A stretch of DNA of 64,000 bases from Porcincola intestinalis (lineage in GTDB: Bacteria; Bacillota; Clostridia; Lachnospirales; Lachnospiraceae), in contig NZ_VULZ01000015.1 in the NCBI RefSeq assembly GCF_009696445.1, positions 26,053 through 90,052 on the forward strand. The letters run 5' to 3'. The position numbers were made by a program, and so were the translations under genes. Of this stretch, positions 8,384 through 17,033 are shown piece after piece. The notes beneath the pieces were generated by a model. That model did not search any database and was not told the DNA's origin. It saw only the letters and a list, made by a program, of their open reading frames with translations. How positions within the stretch are numbered: position 1 is the first letter of the stretch; each line of letters starts with the position of its first letter.

Positions 8384-9214
8384 TCAGTCACCGCGCTTCT
8401 GGCTGCATATTCCCGGAACGGCTGCGCAATCCGCCTCCATTTCCCGGAGAAATGCCCCCACAGCGTCTGTGACAACCTCCAGGTGACGGTCATAGCAGTG
8501 ATCATCGCCCGGCACCGGCACCAGTCTGGCATTATGGTACCGTCTGGCCGCATCCTCGGCATACCTGTATGGAACCGTCTCATCCTCGGTCCCGTGGATG
8601 ATCAGCACCGGTTTCCGAAACCCATCGATTGCCTGCTCGACCGGAAGGACTCTTCCGGTTCGAACATAATTGCCTGTCACATACTTTCCCTCTGTGATCT
8701 TCACACGATCCGGAATGAACGCGGGATCGAACTTCTCCGCAAAGACCTCCCCCTTCCGGCAGGCATCCCGGATCATAATCGCCGGGGAAAGGGGGATAAT
8801 CGCCTTCAGCTGATCTTCCTTGAGCGCTGCGGCAAGCATCACTGCGAGCCCGCCCTGTGAATGGCCGGTCAGATACAGACTGCCGGCAAACGGAAGGCTC
8901 CGGGCATAATCGATGATGTACAGAAGCTCTCCCACCCACTCCAGCAGGTTGTGATTCAGAAAGTCTCCATCCGTTTTCCCATGTCCGTAAAGCTCCACCC
9001 GGAGCGCCGCGGCTCCTGCCTGCAGGACAGCCTGCGTCACCGCAGTGATGTGGCGCTCCTCCATGTGTCCCGTCAGGCCATGAACGACAATCACCAGCGG
9101 AATCCGCACAGCTCCTGGCTGCATCACCTTCTCAACTGTCCGGTCACCCGGAATCGCCAGCTTCGCGTGGATCCGAAACCCATCCTTGTCAATGTAGAAT
9201 TCTTTTTCGTCCAT
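8384..9214 (-). CDS. Alpha/beta hydrolase
   Basis: A cytosolic serine hydrolase of 276 residues. It has the oxyanion strand VIVVHGLTGH, the nucleophile elbow GHSQGG (about 118-123), the acidic residue in HGTEDETVPY and the catalytic His in DDHCYDRH. The nucleophile elbow and C-terminal layout resemble feruloyl/cinnamoyl esterases of gut Firmicutes and generic esterase/peptidase-like proteins. It is encoded five bases after the sodium symporter gene, so the two are probably co-transcribed. The substrate is not evident. Confidence 0.82.
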   Translation of the reverse strand: MDEKEFYIDKDGFRIHAKLAIPGDRTVEKVMQPGAVRIPLVIVVHGLTGHMEERHITAVTQAVLQAGAAALRVELYGHGKTDGDFLNHNLLEWVGELLYIIDYARSLPFAGSLYLTGHSQGGLAVMLAAALKEDQLKAIIPLSPAIMIRDACRKGEVFAEKFDPAFIPDRVKITEGKYVTGNYVRTGRVLPVEQAIDGFRKPVLIIHGTEDETVPYRYAEDAARRYHNARLVPVPGDDHCYDRHLEVVTDAVGAFLREMEADCAAVPGICSQKRGD

Positions 9215-9219
9215 GACGT

Positions 9220-10581
9220 TTAAACCAGTCCCATCACAAATACAATTCCGAACAGCATCGGCAGAATCCAGGTCAGATAGAAGCGCATCCAGCCCCTGAC
9301 CTTCAGCCCCTTCCCGGTATTCGCCTCTGCCATAAATGCCTTCCAGCCCCAGCCGGCCTTCCTTGTGCAGAAGATGCAGAACGTCAGAGAGCCAAGCGGC
9401 AGCACCAGGTTCGAGACGATGAAATCCTCCAGGTCCATGAAGGTCGAGCTGCCGCCCATCGGATGCACGCCCGCAAGCAGATTCGGCCCGAAGGCACAGG
9501 GTGTCGCCAGCAGAAGCATCAGGGCACCGTTCAGAAGGCTGGCCTTCTTCCTGCTGAAGCCCGTTAAATCCATGAACATCGCAATGATGTTTTCAAATAC
9601 CCCGATCACGGTCGAGAACGCCGCAAATGTCATGAATACAAAGAACAGTGCGCCCCACAGGCGTCCCATCGCCATATGGTTGAATATATTCGGCAGTGTC
9701 TTGAAGATCAGCGCCGGTCCTGAATCCGGGCGTACACCGTATGCAAAGCAGGCCGGAAAGATGATCAGACCGGAGGTAAATGCTACAAAGGTGTCCAGCG
9801 CTGCGACGTTGACAGACTCTCCCAGAAGTGCATGATCCTTCCCGATATAGCTCCCGAAGATCGCCATTCCGCCCATGCCGATCGACAGGGTGAAGAACGC
9901 CTGGTTCATCGCATTCTGGATCACATTCCAGATGCCGGCGCGGCGGATTTCCGCCATGTTCGGCGTCAGGTAAAACAGTAGACCTTCCCGTCCTCCCTGC
10001 ATAAAGATGGAGTGAACCGCCAGCACGACCATGATCAGCAGAAGCGCGATCATCATCCCCTTCGTAATCTTCTCCACCCCTTTCTGAAGCCCGAGACTCA
10101 GGATGAAGAATCCGATGATGACCGAGACCGCCATGAAGCCCCACTGCCTCAGAGGGCTTGCCATCATCTGGTCGAACTGTTCCGACACGCCCTCGGCATC
10201 GAGTCCCTCGAACGTCCCCGTAGCCGTTGCGAAGAAGTACTGCAGCATCCATCCGCAGACGACCGTATAAAACATCATCAGAATATAGTTGCCTGCAAAT
10301 GCAGCATATCCGTGGATATGCCACTTGCTGCCCTTCGGCTCCAGAACCTTGTACATCTTCACCGGACTCTTCTGTGCCGCCCGTCCCATTGCGAATTCCA
10401 TCGTCATCACCGGCACACCCATCAGAAGCAGAAATACCAGATAAATCAGGACAAATGCGCCTCCGCCGTACTGCCCGACCAGCCACGGGAACTTCCATAC
10501 ATTCCCGATCCCGATAGCGCAGCCCGCCGACAGCAGGATAAAGCCCAGCCGGCTTCCAAGATGTTCTCTTTGATTCTCCAT
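9220..10581 (-). CDS. Sodium-dependent transporter, neurotransmitter:sodium symporter (SNF) family
   Basis: A membrane protein of about 453 residues with roughly eleven hydrophobic segments, related to MhsT/LeuT and the YocR/YhdH transporters. The N-terminal GFILLSAGCAIGIGNVWKFPWL segment is the unwound TM1 sodium/substrate site typical of the family. Members import amino acids with Na+. ATG at 10581 is chosen because the family begins just before this motif and GAGGAG lies about 10 bases upstream; the frame extends 22 codons further with non-family sequence. Amino acid specificity is not readable. Confidence 0.9.
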   Translation of the reverse strand: MENQREHLGSRLGFILLSAGCAIGIGNVWKFPWLVGQYGGGAFVLIYLVFLLLMGVPVMTMEFAMGRAAQKSPVKMYKVLEPKGSKWHIHGYAAFAGNYILMMFYTVVCGWMLQYFFATATGTFEGLDAEGVSEQFDQMMASPLRQWGFMAVSVIIGFFILSLGLQKGVEKITKGMMIALLLIMVVLAVHSIFMQGGREGLLFYLTPNMAEIRRAGIWNVIQNAMNQAFFTLSIGMGGMAIFGSYIGKDHALLGESVNVAALDTFVAFTSGLIIFPACFAYGVRPDSGPALIFKTLPNIFNHMAMGRLWGALFFVFMTFAAFSTVIGVFENIIAMFMDLTGFSRKKASLLNGALMLLLATPCAFGPNLLAGVHPMGGSSTFMDLEDFIVSNLVLPLGSLTFCIFCTRKAGWGWKAFMAEANTGKGLKVRGWMRFYLTWILPMLFGIVFVMGLV

Positions 10582-10646
10582 GATGTCAAAACGCTCCTCA
10601 AGCAAAATATACAAGAAACTGTTCTTGTCAACTGTCAGATTGGTCA

Positions 10647-10675
10647 ATTATACAACAGTTTTCCATTCTTGTCCC
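10647..10675 (-). promoter_or_regulatory. Promoter of the SNF transporter gene
   Basis: Minus-strand -10 TATAAT at 10647-10652 and -35 GGGACA at 10670-10675, 17-base spacer. The palindrome at 10611-10628 lies downstream, between the transcription start and the ATG, where a repressor could act. Confidence 0.5.
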
Positions 10676-10699
10676 GGAATCATCAGTTGAGCCTTGAAC

Positions 10700-10741
10700 T
10701 TCATGACCCAAATTCATGATCCGAAATCCATGTACCGGAAA
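10700..10741. repeat. Three 14-base direct repeats upstream of the FliB-like gene
   Basis: Units TTCATGACCCAAA (10700-10712), TTCATGATCCGAAA (10713-10726) and TCCATGTACCGGAAA (10727-10741) lie end to end immediately before the predicted promoter of the plus-strand gene. The placement is compatible with a cooperative activator site, but no regulator is identified. Confidence 0.6.
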
Positions 10742-10744
10742 CAG

Positions 10745-10772
10745 TTGAAATCCTTGCCCGTGGGGATATGAT
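10745..10772 (+). promoter_or_regulatory. Candidate promoter of the FliB-like gene
   Basis: Plus-strand -35 TTGAAA at 10745-10750 and -10 TATGAT at 10767-10772, 16-base spacer. It would give a leader of about 110 bases that contains the shared 37-base element. Confidence 0.5.
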
Positions 10773-10836
10773 GATATGAGTGTCTAAAGTACCTTTTGCC
10801 ACTCATTTATGATTACACGTGGTTTCGCTGCTCTTA

Positions 10837-10873
10837 AGCTCCCACCACGCTGCCACATTCGGCATTCTCATAC
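10837..10873 (+). repeat. 37-base intergenic element, copy A
   Basis: Begins AGCTCCCACCACGCTG and ends GGCATTCTCATAC. It matches 49223-49259 at 33 of 37 positions without gaps. Here it ends 18 bases before the start codon of the FliB-like gene. Its ACCACG can pair with CGTGGT about 20 bases upstream, and its CTCC could pair with the GGAG of the ribosome binding site. Confidence 0.75.
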
Positions 10874-10891
10874 ATCTGAGGAGACAACACC

Positions 10892-12019
10892 ATGACCTAC
10901 GATTACCCTTCATACTACAGCCAGTTTCACTGCATCGGCGGAAGCTGCCCCGACAGCTGCTGCATCGGCTGGGAAGTAGACATCGATGAGGAGACCTGCG
11001 ACTACTACAAGTCCCTGAAAGGACCCTTCGGAGACAGACTTCGCGCCCACATCAAAGAGGACGGAACCGACCGGTACTTCCCCCTGTGCGAAGACGGCCG
11101 ATGTCCATTTCTGAACCGGGAGAACCTCTGCGACATCATCACGCAGCTTGGAGAGGAGAGCCTCGCGCAGGTCTGCATGGAATATCCGAGGTACTTTCTC
11201 GAGGAGGGCGGATTTGAGCAGATCGACCTGTCCCTGTCCTGCATGGAACTGGGGCGGATCTTCTTTGAAGACCCCGATCCCATCGAATACATCCGTGAGG
11301 AAATGCCCGACACGGATGCAGACGCAGAGCCCATACCGGATACGGCACCGGATGGCCGCCTGGCGCATGTTCTCGATATCCGGGACGACTGCATCGCCAT
11401 CCTGGAAGATAGAAGCCGCACACTGGCCGATCGTTTTCTTGAAGTTCTGCGCCTGTATGGCCCGGGATACAGTCACAGTGAAAGTCCGGACGCGCAGAAC
11501 AGCCCGAAGAATACAGCCTGCGGCGGAGATCAGACAGACGGTTTCCGGCTGACTCGTCTCCCGGCACTGCCGGAGCAGATGTCCCGGCTGGAGATTCTGG
11601 ACGACCGGTGGACCGACATGCTCGCCGGGATGAACCGGCAGGTCTCTGAACTTCCGGATGGATCGCTTCCGGATGTCACGATCCCGGAATTCATCGGGCA
11701 GCCTCTCCTGTGGGAGGAGCTGTCGCAAAGCACTCATGGAAAACTGACGGTCTGGTTTGAAAAGCTCGGCTGCTACTTCTGCTTCCGCTATATCACCGAC
11801 TCTTACTTCCAGCCAGCCCAATATACAGATGCTGAAAAGGTGGCATCCGCCATCCATTTTTGTGCAAAATCCGTCTGCTTTCTGTATCTGATGTGCATCT
11901 CCAGATACCTCAAAAACGGCAAACACTTCGAAATCCAGGACGTCATCGATCTCGCCCATCTCTACTCCAGAGAAGTCGAGCACAGCGACGAGAATGTAGA
12001 ATATCTGAAAAACTGCTGA
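10892..12019 (+). CDS. FliB-family Cys-rich protein (annotated in relatives as flagellin lysine N-methylase)
   Basis: A 375-residue protein with the N-terminal Cys cluster typical of the FliB family: CIGGSCPDSCCIGW at about 14-27, then CEDGRCPFL and an LC, consistent with a metal or Fe-S site. The family name comes from Salmonella FliB, which methylates lysines of flagellin, but many members occur in genomes without flagella and their role is open. No flagellar gene is visible in this window. Two low-complexity acidic or polar insertions lie near residues 135-152 and 192-215. GAGGAG about 8 bases upstream supports the ATG at 10892. It is monocistronic, followed by a strong terminator. Confidence 0.75.
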   Translation: MTYDYPSYYSQFHCIGGSCPDSCCIGWEVDIDEETCDYYKSLKGPFGDRLRAHIKEDGTDRYFPLCEDGRCPFLNRENLCDIITQLGEESLAQVCMEYPRYFLEEGGFEQIDLSLSCMELGRIFFEDPDPIEYIREEMPDTDADAEPIPDTAPDGRLAHVLDIRDDCIAILEDRSRTLADRFLEVLRLYGPGYSHSESPDAQNSPKNTACGGDQTDGFRLTRLPALPEQMSRLEILDDRWTDMLAGMNRQVSELPDGSLPDVTIPEFIGQPLLWEELSQSTHGKLTVWFEKLGCYFCFRYITDSYFQPAQYTDAEKVASAIHFCAKSVCFLYLMCISRYLKNGKHFEIQDVIDLAHLYSREVEHSDENVEYLKNC

Positions 12020-12046
12020 ATCACCCGATGATAAGCGGACGCCGTC

Positions 12047-12084
12047 AAAAAAGGAGTGGCAAACATGCCACTCCTTTCCGTTTT
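12047..12084. terminator. Bidirectional terminator between the FliB-like gene and rubrerythrin
   Basis: Ten-base perfect arms AAGGAGTGGC and GCCACTCCTT (12051-12060, 12067-12076) with a 6-base loop. A run of six T follows on the minus strand, and a TTTCCGTTTT tract on the plus strand. It serves both convergent transcripts. Confidence 0.88.
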
Positions 12085-12118
12085 ATCCTGTTCTGTTCAG
12101 CCGCTGACTCTGAGCATC

Positions 12119-12661
12119 TCAGCCAAAGTATCTCTTCAGCAGTCCGGCGAATGCACGGCCATGTCTTGCCTCATCGCGAGCCATCTCATGGACAGTGTCA
12201 TGGATTGCGTCAAGGTTCAGTGCCTTCGCTCTCTTCGCCAGATCCGTCTTGCCTGCGGTCGCGCCGTTCTCAGCATCCACTCTCAGCTGAAGATTCTTCT
12301 TGGTGGAGTCTGTTACCACCTCACCGAGCAGCTCTGCGAATCTGGATGCATGATCAGCTTCCTCAAATGCTGCCTGACGATAGTACATGCCGATCTCCGG
12401 ATAGCCCTCACGCATCGCGACACGGCTCATTGCCAGGTACATGCCAACCTCAGAGCACTCACCGTTGAAGTTCGCACGAAGATCTTCCTTGATGTCATCC
12501 GGTACATCGGAAGCAACACCGACAACATGCTCAGCTGCCCATGTCATCTCCTCTTCCTGCTTTCTGAACTTGGAAGCCGGAGCGCCGCAGACCGGGCACT
12601 TCTCCGGTGCAGTCTCACCCTCATAAACGTAACCACAGACATTACATACCCACTTTGCCAT
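12119..12661 (-). CDS. Rubrerythrin, reverse domain order (NADH peroxidase type)
   Basis: A 180-residue peroxide-reducing protein. An N-terminal rubredoxin domain binds iron through C6, C9, C22 and C25. The C-terminal four-helix ferritin-like domain holds the diiron site (Glu/His pairs such as [14 protein letters not shown] and DEARHG). The rubredoxin-first order is that of the reverse rubrerythrins of Clostridia, which detoxify H2O2 and O2 with NADH-derived electrons under PerR control. It is encoded 39 bases after perR, so the pair form an oxidative-stress operon. Confidence 0.93.
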   Translation of the reverse strand: MAKWVCNVCGYVYEGETAPEKCPVCGAPASKFRKQEEEMTWAAEHVVGVASDVPDDIKEDLRANFNGECSEVGMYLAMSRVAMREGYPEIGMYYRQAAFEEADHASRFAELLGEVVTDSTKKNLQLRVDAENGATAGKTDLAKRAKALNLDAIHDTVHEMARDEARHGRAFAGLLKRYFG

Positions 12662-12700
12662 AATTCAAAATCCTCCTGATTATCCACTGTTTTCCCCGGT

Positions 12701-13171
12701 TCATGCCGGGAAGTCAACCTCTGTTTCCTGAATTGCTGTCTTCCTGTCAGATGTCTCCGCTGAGCTGAGCTTTTCTTTTTCTTCTTTCTTCAGGCATTCG
12801 CCGCAGACCCCGTAGAACAGGATGCTGCAATCCTCAATCCGCCCGTCAAACTGATCTGCTGCCAGCAGTTTGATCTTGCTGCAGTCGATAAAATCATTCA
12901 TATCGAGTACATTCCCGCAGCACCTGCAGATAAAGTGATTGTGCGGATGCGTGTCACCGTCGTAGTGTTCCGCCCCTGTTCCTGTTGTGATCTTCTTGGC
13001 TTCCCCAAGCTCAACCAGCAGCGACAGATTCCGGTAAACCGTCCCGAGACTGATATTCGGATAAACATTCCGGATATCCTTGTAGATCATGTCCGCCGTC
13101 GGGTGATCTTTCCGGTGCCGAAGATTCTCGGCGATCGCGTCTCTCTGACGACTATGCTTCAGCCCTGCCAT
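12701..13171 (-). CDS. perR: Fur-family peroxide-responsive repressor
   Basis: A 156-residue Fur-family metalloregulator. The N-terminal winged helix contains SLGTVYRNLSLL. The HxH-rich regulatory site HPHNHF (75-80) and the CxxC pairs (C82/C85 and C123/C126) that bind structural zinc are intact. His23 and Asp93 fit the PerR regulatory-metal ligands by spacing. PerR rather than Fur or Zur is supported by the downstream reverse rubrerythrin. A Lys/Glu/Ser-rich tail of about 25 residues follows the last cysteines. A Fur/PerR-like direct repeat overlaps its own promoter, suggesting autoregulation. Confidence 0.88.
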   Translation of the reverse strand: MAGLKHSRQRDAIAENLRHRKDHPTADMIYKDIRNVYPNISLGTVYRNLSLLVELGEAKKITTGTGAEHYDGDTHPHNHFICRCCGNVLDMNDFIDCSKIKLLAADQFDGRIEDCSILFYGVCGECLKKEEKEKLSSAETSDRKTAIQETEVDFPA

Positions 13172-13210
13172 ATGTCACATCCTTTCCTTCGTAACGATCA
13201 TTCCTTTGAA

Positions 13211-13266
13211 TCAGGAATCATTATCATTACTGAAGTTAATATAGCCCTCCCTCAGTCATTTGTCAA
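13211..13266 (-). promoter_or_regulatory. perR promoter with PerR-box-like repeat
   Basis: Minus-strand -35 TTGACA (13261-13266) and -10 TATATT (13238-13243) are separated by exactly 17 bases. Immediately downstream, near the transcription start, lies TAATGATAATGATT (about 13216-13229), a repeat of the AATGAT unit typical of Fur-family boxes. This fits autorepression of the perR-rubrerythrin operon. Confidence 0.78.
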
Positions 13267-13285
13267 CACCTATTTTTAAGAATCT

Positions 13286-15463
13286 TTATCTGATCATCCG
13301 CCCGAGCAGGTTATACTGCGCAAAGACCGGCACAATCACAAGTGACACCGTCGATATGATTTTGATGAAGATATCCAGGCAGGGCCCGACCGTATCCTTC
13401 AGCGGGTCTCCGACCGTGTCACCGACAACTGCCGCGTCATGTGCGGGCGTATTCTTCGCTGCCCCCTTAACGCCGCCGATTTCGATGTACTTCTTGCCGT
13501 TGTCCCATGCACCGCCCGCATTCCCGCAATAGATAGCAATCATGATGGCACTCAGCGTTGCCCCGATAATCAGCCCGCCGACAAACTGCGGCCCGAACAG
13601 GAAGCCGCAGGCAACCGGTACCAGGATCGCGAGAAATGAAGGCAGCTTCATCTCCCCGATCGCCCCTTTGGAGGAGATGCTGATGCAGGTCCGGTAGTCC
13701 GGCTTCTCGGTTCCATTCAGAATTCCGGGACGCTGCCGGAACTGGCGCCGGACTTCATCAACCATCTTTCCGGCCGCCTTTGCGACCGCATCGATCAACA
13801 TGCCCGAGAACAGGTACGGCAGCGCAGCACCTGCGACAGCGCCGGCCAGCACCATCGGCTGCATCATATTGAGAACCAGATCTGTCCCGGCGTCGTTGAA
13901 CGAGTACAGATACGAAATCATCAGCGCCATGGCTGCCAGGGCACCGGACCCGATCGCGAACCCTTTCCCGATCGCTGCCGTCGTATTGCCGACAGCGTCA
14001 AGCGTATCCGTAATCCGTCGGACATCCGGATCCAGGCCGCTCATTTCCGCGATGCCGCCTGCATTGTCGGAGATCGGCCCGTATGTATCGACCGAAACGG
14101 TCGCGGTGACAAATGACAGCATCCCCATCGCCGACATCGCAATGCCGTACATCCCGCAGACCGCGTAGCTGATCACAATCGCTGCCGCAAGGATGATGCA
14201 GGGTGCCATACAGGAACGCATCCCGAGCGCCATCCCGGATGTGATGGTCAGCGCCGGTCCCTCCTTCGAGGCATTCGCCAGCTTCTGCGTCGGCTTGTAT
14301 GCCGCAGAAGTATAATATTCCGCCAGCATCCCGATCACAACGCCCGCCGCAATCCCGGCTGCCGAGGCAACCCACGGCGACAGCGCGCCGGCAGAAAACC
14401 CAAGCGCCGCTTCGAGAACCGTCATATCCTCATTTCGGAAAAGGAAAAAAGAGACCAGAAGCCCGAGCAAGATGGTCGCGCCTGCCGCCACATAGGTCGC
14501 CCCGTTCAGATCCCGGTGCGGATCAGCGGACATTTTTTTCTTGAAGAGCAGGCTTGCGATCCCGATGCAGCAGGAAATGAGTCCCACGGACACAAAGATC
14601 AGCGGAAACAGAATGCACTTGTCCAGCTGCTGCCTGGTCATGCCGGTGCCGAGTGCCTCAGACTGCAGGAACATGTGGTAGGCCAGAATGATGCCCGAGC
14701 AGATCGCCCCGACATAGCTCTCCAGCAGATCGGAACCTAGTCCTGCGACATCCCCGACGTTATCGCCTACATTGTCCGCGATCGTCGCCGGATTGCGCGG
14801 GTCATCCTCCGCAATATGCGCCTCCGTTTTTCCGACAAGATCGGCGCCCATGTCTGCCGCCTTGGTGTAGATCCCGCCGCCGACACGGTTGAACATCGCA
14901 ACGATCGAGCAGCCCAGCGCGTAGCCGGACAACGTCATGGTAAATGGAATGAACCGAAGTCCCAGAAAGTTGACATGGGAAGCCTCCGTAACATGAAGCT
15001 GTCCCATGCCGAGGCCAAAGATAAGATAGACGAAGAACAATCCGAGAAGGGCAAATCCGCCGACACAGAGTCCCATGACGGAGCCGCCGCGAAATGCAAC
15101 CTTCACGGTCGCGCCAATGTCCTTTGTCGATCTGGCGCGCTCCGATACGCGGACATTGGCATAGGTGGCTATCTTCATGCCGATAAAACCGGCCAGGCTC
15201 GACATCGCTGCCCCGATCGCCAGGGCAGCGCCAGCCTGCCACATCGTGAGGATCCCGATCACGGCCGCCACGATGACAATCACGAAAAACAGAACCTTGT
15301 ACTCATACGATATAAACGCAGCTGCTCCCGCCCGGATGGCAGACGCAATCTCCCGCATCTGCCCGTCCCCCTCCGGCAGCTTTTTCACCCCGAAGAAATT
15401 GAACACCGCAAAACATAACGCCAGAATCGATGCAAACAAGACGAGAATCATCAGCAGCTGCAT
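13286..15463 (-). CDS. hppA: Membrane-bound pyrophosphatase, K+-dependent (Na+ and/or H+ pumping)
   Basis: An integral membrane pyrophosphatase of 725 residues with about 16 hydrophobic segments that couples PPi hydrolysis to ion export. The catalytic motifs are GGGIYTKAADMGADLVGK and EDDPRNPATIADNVGDNVGD. The VGNTTAAIGKG segment has Ala where K+-independent enzymes have Lys, which marks the K+-dependent class; many members of that class pump Na+. ATG at 15463 is preceded by GGAGGTG with a 5-base gap; a GTG two codons upstream is less likely. Ion specificity needs experimental work. It is one of two pyrophosphatases in the window. Confidence 0.95.
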   Translation of the reverse strand: MQLLMILVLFASILALCFAVFNFFGVKKLPEGDGQMREIASAIRAGAAAFISYEYKVLFFVIVIVAAVIGILTMWQAGAALAIGAAMSSLAGFIGMKIATYANVRVSERARSTKDIGATVKVAFRGGSVMGLCVGGFALLGLFFVYLIFGLGMGQLHVTEASHVNFLGLRFIPFTMTLSGYALGCSIVAMFNRVGGGIYTKAADMGADLVGKTEAHIAEDDPRNPATIADNVGDNVGDVAGLGSDLLESYVGAICSGIILAYHMFLQSEALGTGMTRQQLDKCILFPLIFVSVGLISCCIGIASLLFKKKMSADPHRDLNGATYVAAGATILLGLLVSFFLFRNEDMTVLEAALGFSAGALSPWVASAAGIAAGVVIGMLAEYYTSAAYKPTQKLANASKEGPALTITSGMALGMRSCMAPCIILAAAIVISYAVCGMYGIAMSAMGMLSFVTATVSVDTYGPISDNAGGIAEMSGLDPDVRRITDTLDAVGNTTAAIGKGFAIGSGALAAMALMISYLYSFNDAGTDLVLNMMQPMVLAGAVAGAALPYLFSGMLIDAVAKAAGKMVDEVRRQFRQRPGILNGTEKPDYRTCISISSKGAIGEMKLPSFLAILVPVACGFLFGPQFVGGLIIGATLSAIMIAIYCGNAGGAWDNGKKYIEIGGVKGAAKNTPAHDAAVVGDTVGDPLKDTVGPCLDIFIKIISTVSLVIVPVFAQYNLLGRMIR

Positions 15464-15543
15464 AAGCACACCTCCGTTCAGTTTTCATATACTGCTTTTC
15501 ATTCTTCGATCCGGTAACCATTTCTTTCATTCTAACATCCGCA

Positions 15544-15573
15544 AATATACGATGCCCTCGAAAAGCTGAACAA
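15544..15573 (-). promoter_or_regulatory. Candidate hppA promoter
   Basis: Minus-strand -35 TTGTTC (15568-15573) and -10 TATATT (15544-15549), 18-base spacer. An inverted repeat AATTTAG/CTAAATT lies just upstream at about 15574-15608. Confidence 0.5.
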
Positions 15574-15619
15574 AATTTAGTCTGATTTATTATCCATTCT
15601 GCTAAATTAAGAGGAGCGC

Positions 15620-15665
15620 AAAAAGAGCCCGGCAGGCTGCATCACCATGCAGTCTGCCGGGTTCT
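15620..15665 (-). terminator. Terminator of the GH172 transport operon
   Basis: Arms with the core CCCGGCAG/CTGCCGGG, extended by a second CTGCAT/ATGCAG stem, form a long hairpin. On the minus strand it is followed by TTTTT. It lies about 20 bases past the last gene of the operon. Confidence 0.85.
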
Positions 15666-15686
15666 TTCTTATAATCAGAACGATAA

Positions 15687-16979
15687 TCAGGATTTACGCT
15701 CATCCACGATATTCTGCGCACCAGCACAGAAACTGTCCATTGTAATATCCCCAGCTATGTACTTTTGAAACAGCGTTCCCATACTCTTAATTCCGCTCAT
15801 CGGGTTATCCGTAAGATACCGCGGAAGCAGTTCATAAGTGTTGACATAAGACCGGATCGCTTCAATATCCGGGATATCCAGCCTGCCTTTCCTTAGAATA
15901 TCGAGTCTTGCCGGAGCCCTGTGAACGCAGTTGCTGTAATATTCCGCCCCTTCATCGCTTGTAATATATCGGATAAATGCCTTTGCGGCTTCCTTCCGAA
16001 CGGAAGAATGGTTAATCGCAAGCTGCCAGGTCGCAATGATCGTCCTTTTCTCATAGAATGACGGAATATTGCTGACATGGATGCCCTTTCCGGAATATTT
16101 TCCGGAATTCAGAAATATATTCATCGCTCCGCTGTACATATAGACGCATCCGTACCTGCCATCGATGAATTTCTGTTCCATCTGATCATACTGATCCAGC
16201 ATCTGATCTTCCGGTGTCTGACCATTTTCCAAAAGCTCCTTCAGGTATTGAACCGCTGCCCGGCTGTTTTCATCGTCCCAGTCCAGATAATTGCCGCCAA
16301 ACAGATTGACTGTCTGGAAAAGATCATTGTATGCATAGGACTGTTCCCACGCTGAGCCGTAAGCATATCGGTTCCTTCCATAATCGTATTCCAGAAAATG
16401 ATCATACCGGTCCTTCGATCCCAGATCGGAAACCCCGGCTTCTTCCAAAAACTCCTGATTGACCCACAACATCATGATGTCCAGCATGTAAGGAGCGGAA
16501 TACACCGTACCATTATAAGTGCAGACCTTTTGAAAATATGACTCCGGAAAGCTGCTTCTGATATCCTCTGGCAGCACATCGTCTCCCAGTGGCTCCAGGT
16601 ATCCCTTCGGGATGAACTCCGATGCCATTTCGTCATTGATTGCAATCAGATCGATGTCCTGATTACCGGATGTCAGAAGGTTCGATATCTGCGCTTCCCT
16701 GCTTTCTGCATCCTGGGCGGTCGCTTTCAGATGGATCTTAATTCCCAGCTTTTTCTCTGCCTGCTCAACAAAATCCTGGAACTCTTTTACAGATGCGTCC
16801 GGAGTCAGGATTGTCAGTTCCCGCCCTGTTTCTGTTGTTTCCGTGGTTTCTGTTATCCCTGAATCATTTTCCATTCGGAACCTGCTCCGTTCAGATTGTC
16901 GGAAAACCAGAAAGACCACGAAACAGGAAACCAGCACAAGGACAATGGCAAGTCCTGTCTTTCCTTTCATATTTTTCAC
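15687..16979 (-). CDS. ABC solute-binding protein, second paralogue of the GH172 operon
   Basis: A family 1 sugar-binding protein of 430 residues. The N-terminus has a hydrophobic segment (about 8-26) containing LVSC, a plausible lipobox, but hydrophobic residues continue past the Cys, so it may instead be an uncleaved membrane anchor. The mature sequence is clearly related to the binding protein at the head of the same operon: both share an INDEM motif, a (V)NxFGG(D/N)YxDW motif and a similar C-terminus. It is the last gene of the operon, after the GH172 gene, and has no permease of its own. It probably offers an alternative ligand to the same permeases. Confidence 0.85.
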   Translation of the reverse strand: MKNMKGKTGLAIVLVLVSCFVVFLVFRQSERSRFRMENDSGITETTETTETGRELTILTPDASVKEFQDFVEQAEKKLGIKIHLKATAQDAESREAQISNLLTSGNQDIDLIAINDEMASEFIPKGYLEPLGDDVLPEDIRSSFPESYFQKVCTYNGTVYSAPYMLDIMMLWVNQEFLEEAGVSDLGSKDRYDHFLEYDYGRNRYAYGSAWEQSYAYNDLFQTVNLFGGNYLDWDDENSRAAVQYLKELLENGQTPEDQMLDQYDQMEQKFIDGRYGCVYMYSGAMNIFLNSGKYSGKGIHVSNIPSFYEKRTIIATWQLAINHSSVRKEAAKAFIRYITSDEGAEYYSNCVHRAPARLDILRKGRLDIPDIEAIRSYVNTYELLPRYLTDNPMSGIKSMGTLFQKYIAGDITMDSFCAGAQNIVDERKS

Positions 16980-17033
16980 CTCTTCGGCCCGCAGGATTCG
17001 CGAAGAACGCTCTATATCATGGCTCCGGCAGGC

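Larger units (their letters stand above)
10582..10891. other. 310-base divergent intergenic region with promoters, palindrome and short repeats
   Basis: This stretch holds both divergent promoters, a 7-base inverted repeat (ACAAGAA/TTCTTGT, 10611-10628), three near-identical 14-base direct repeats (10700-10741) and one copy of a 37-base element found again upstream of the MATE gene. No coding frame looks real here. Confidence 0.6.

Noticed and set aside
12950..13279. Plus-strand frames over perR and its promoter
   Set aside because: They overlap the perR coding sequence and its consensus promoter and have no ribosome binding site or domain.
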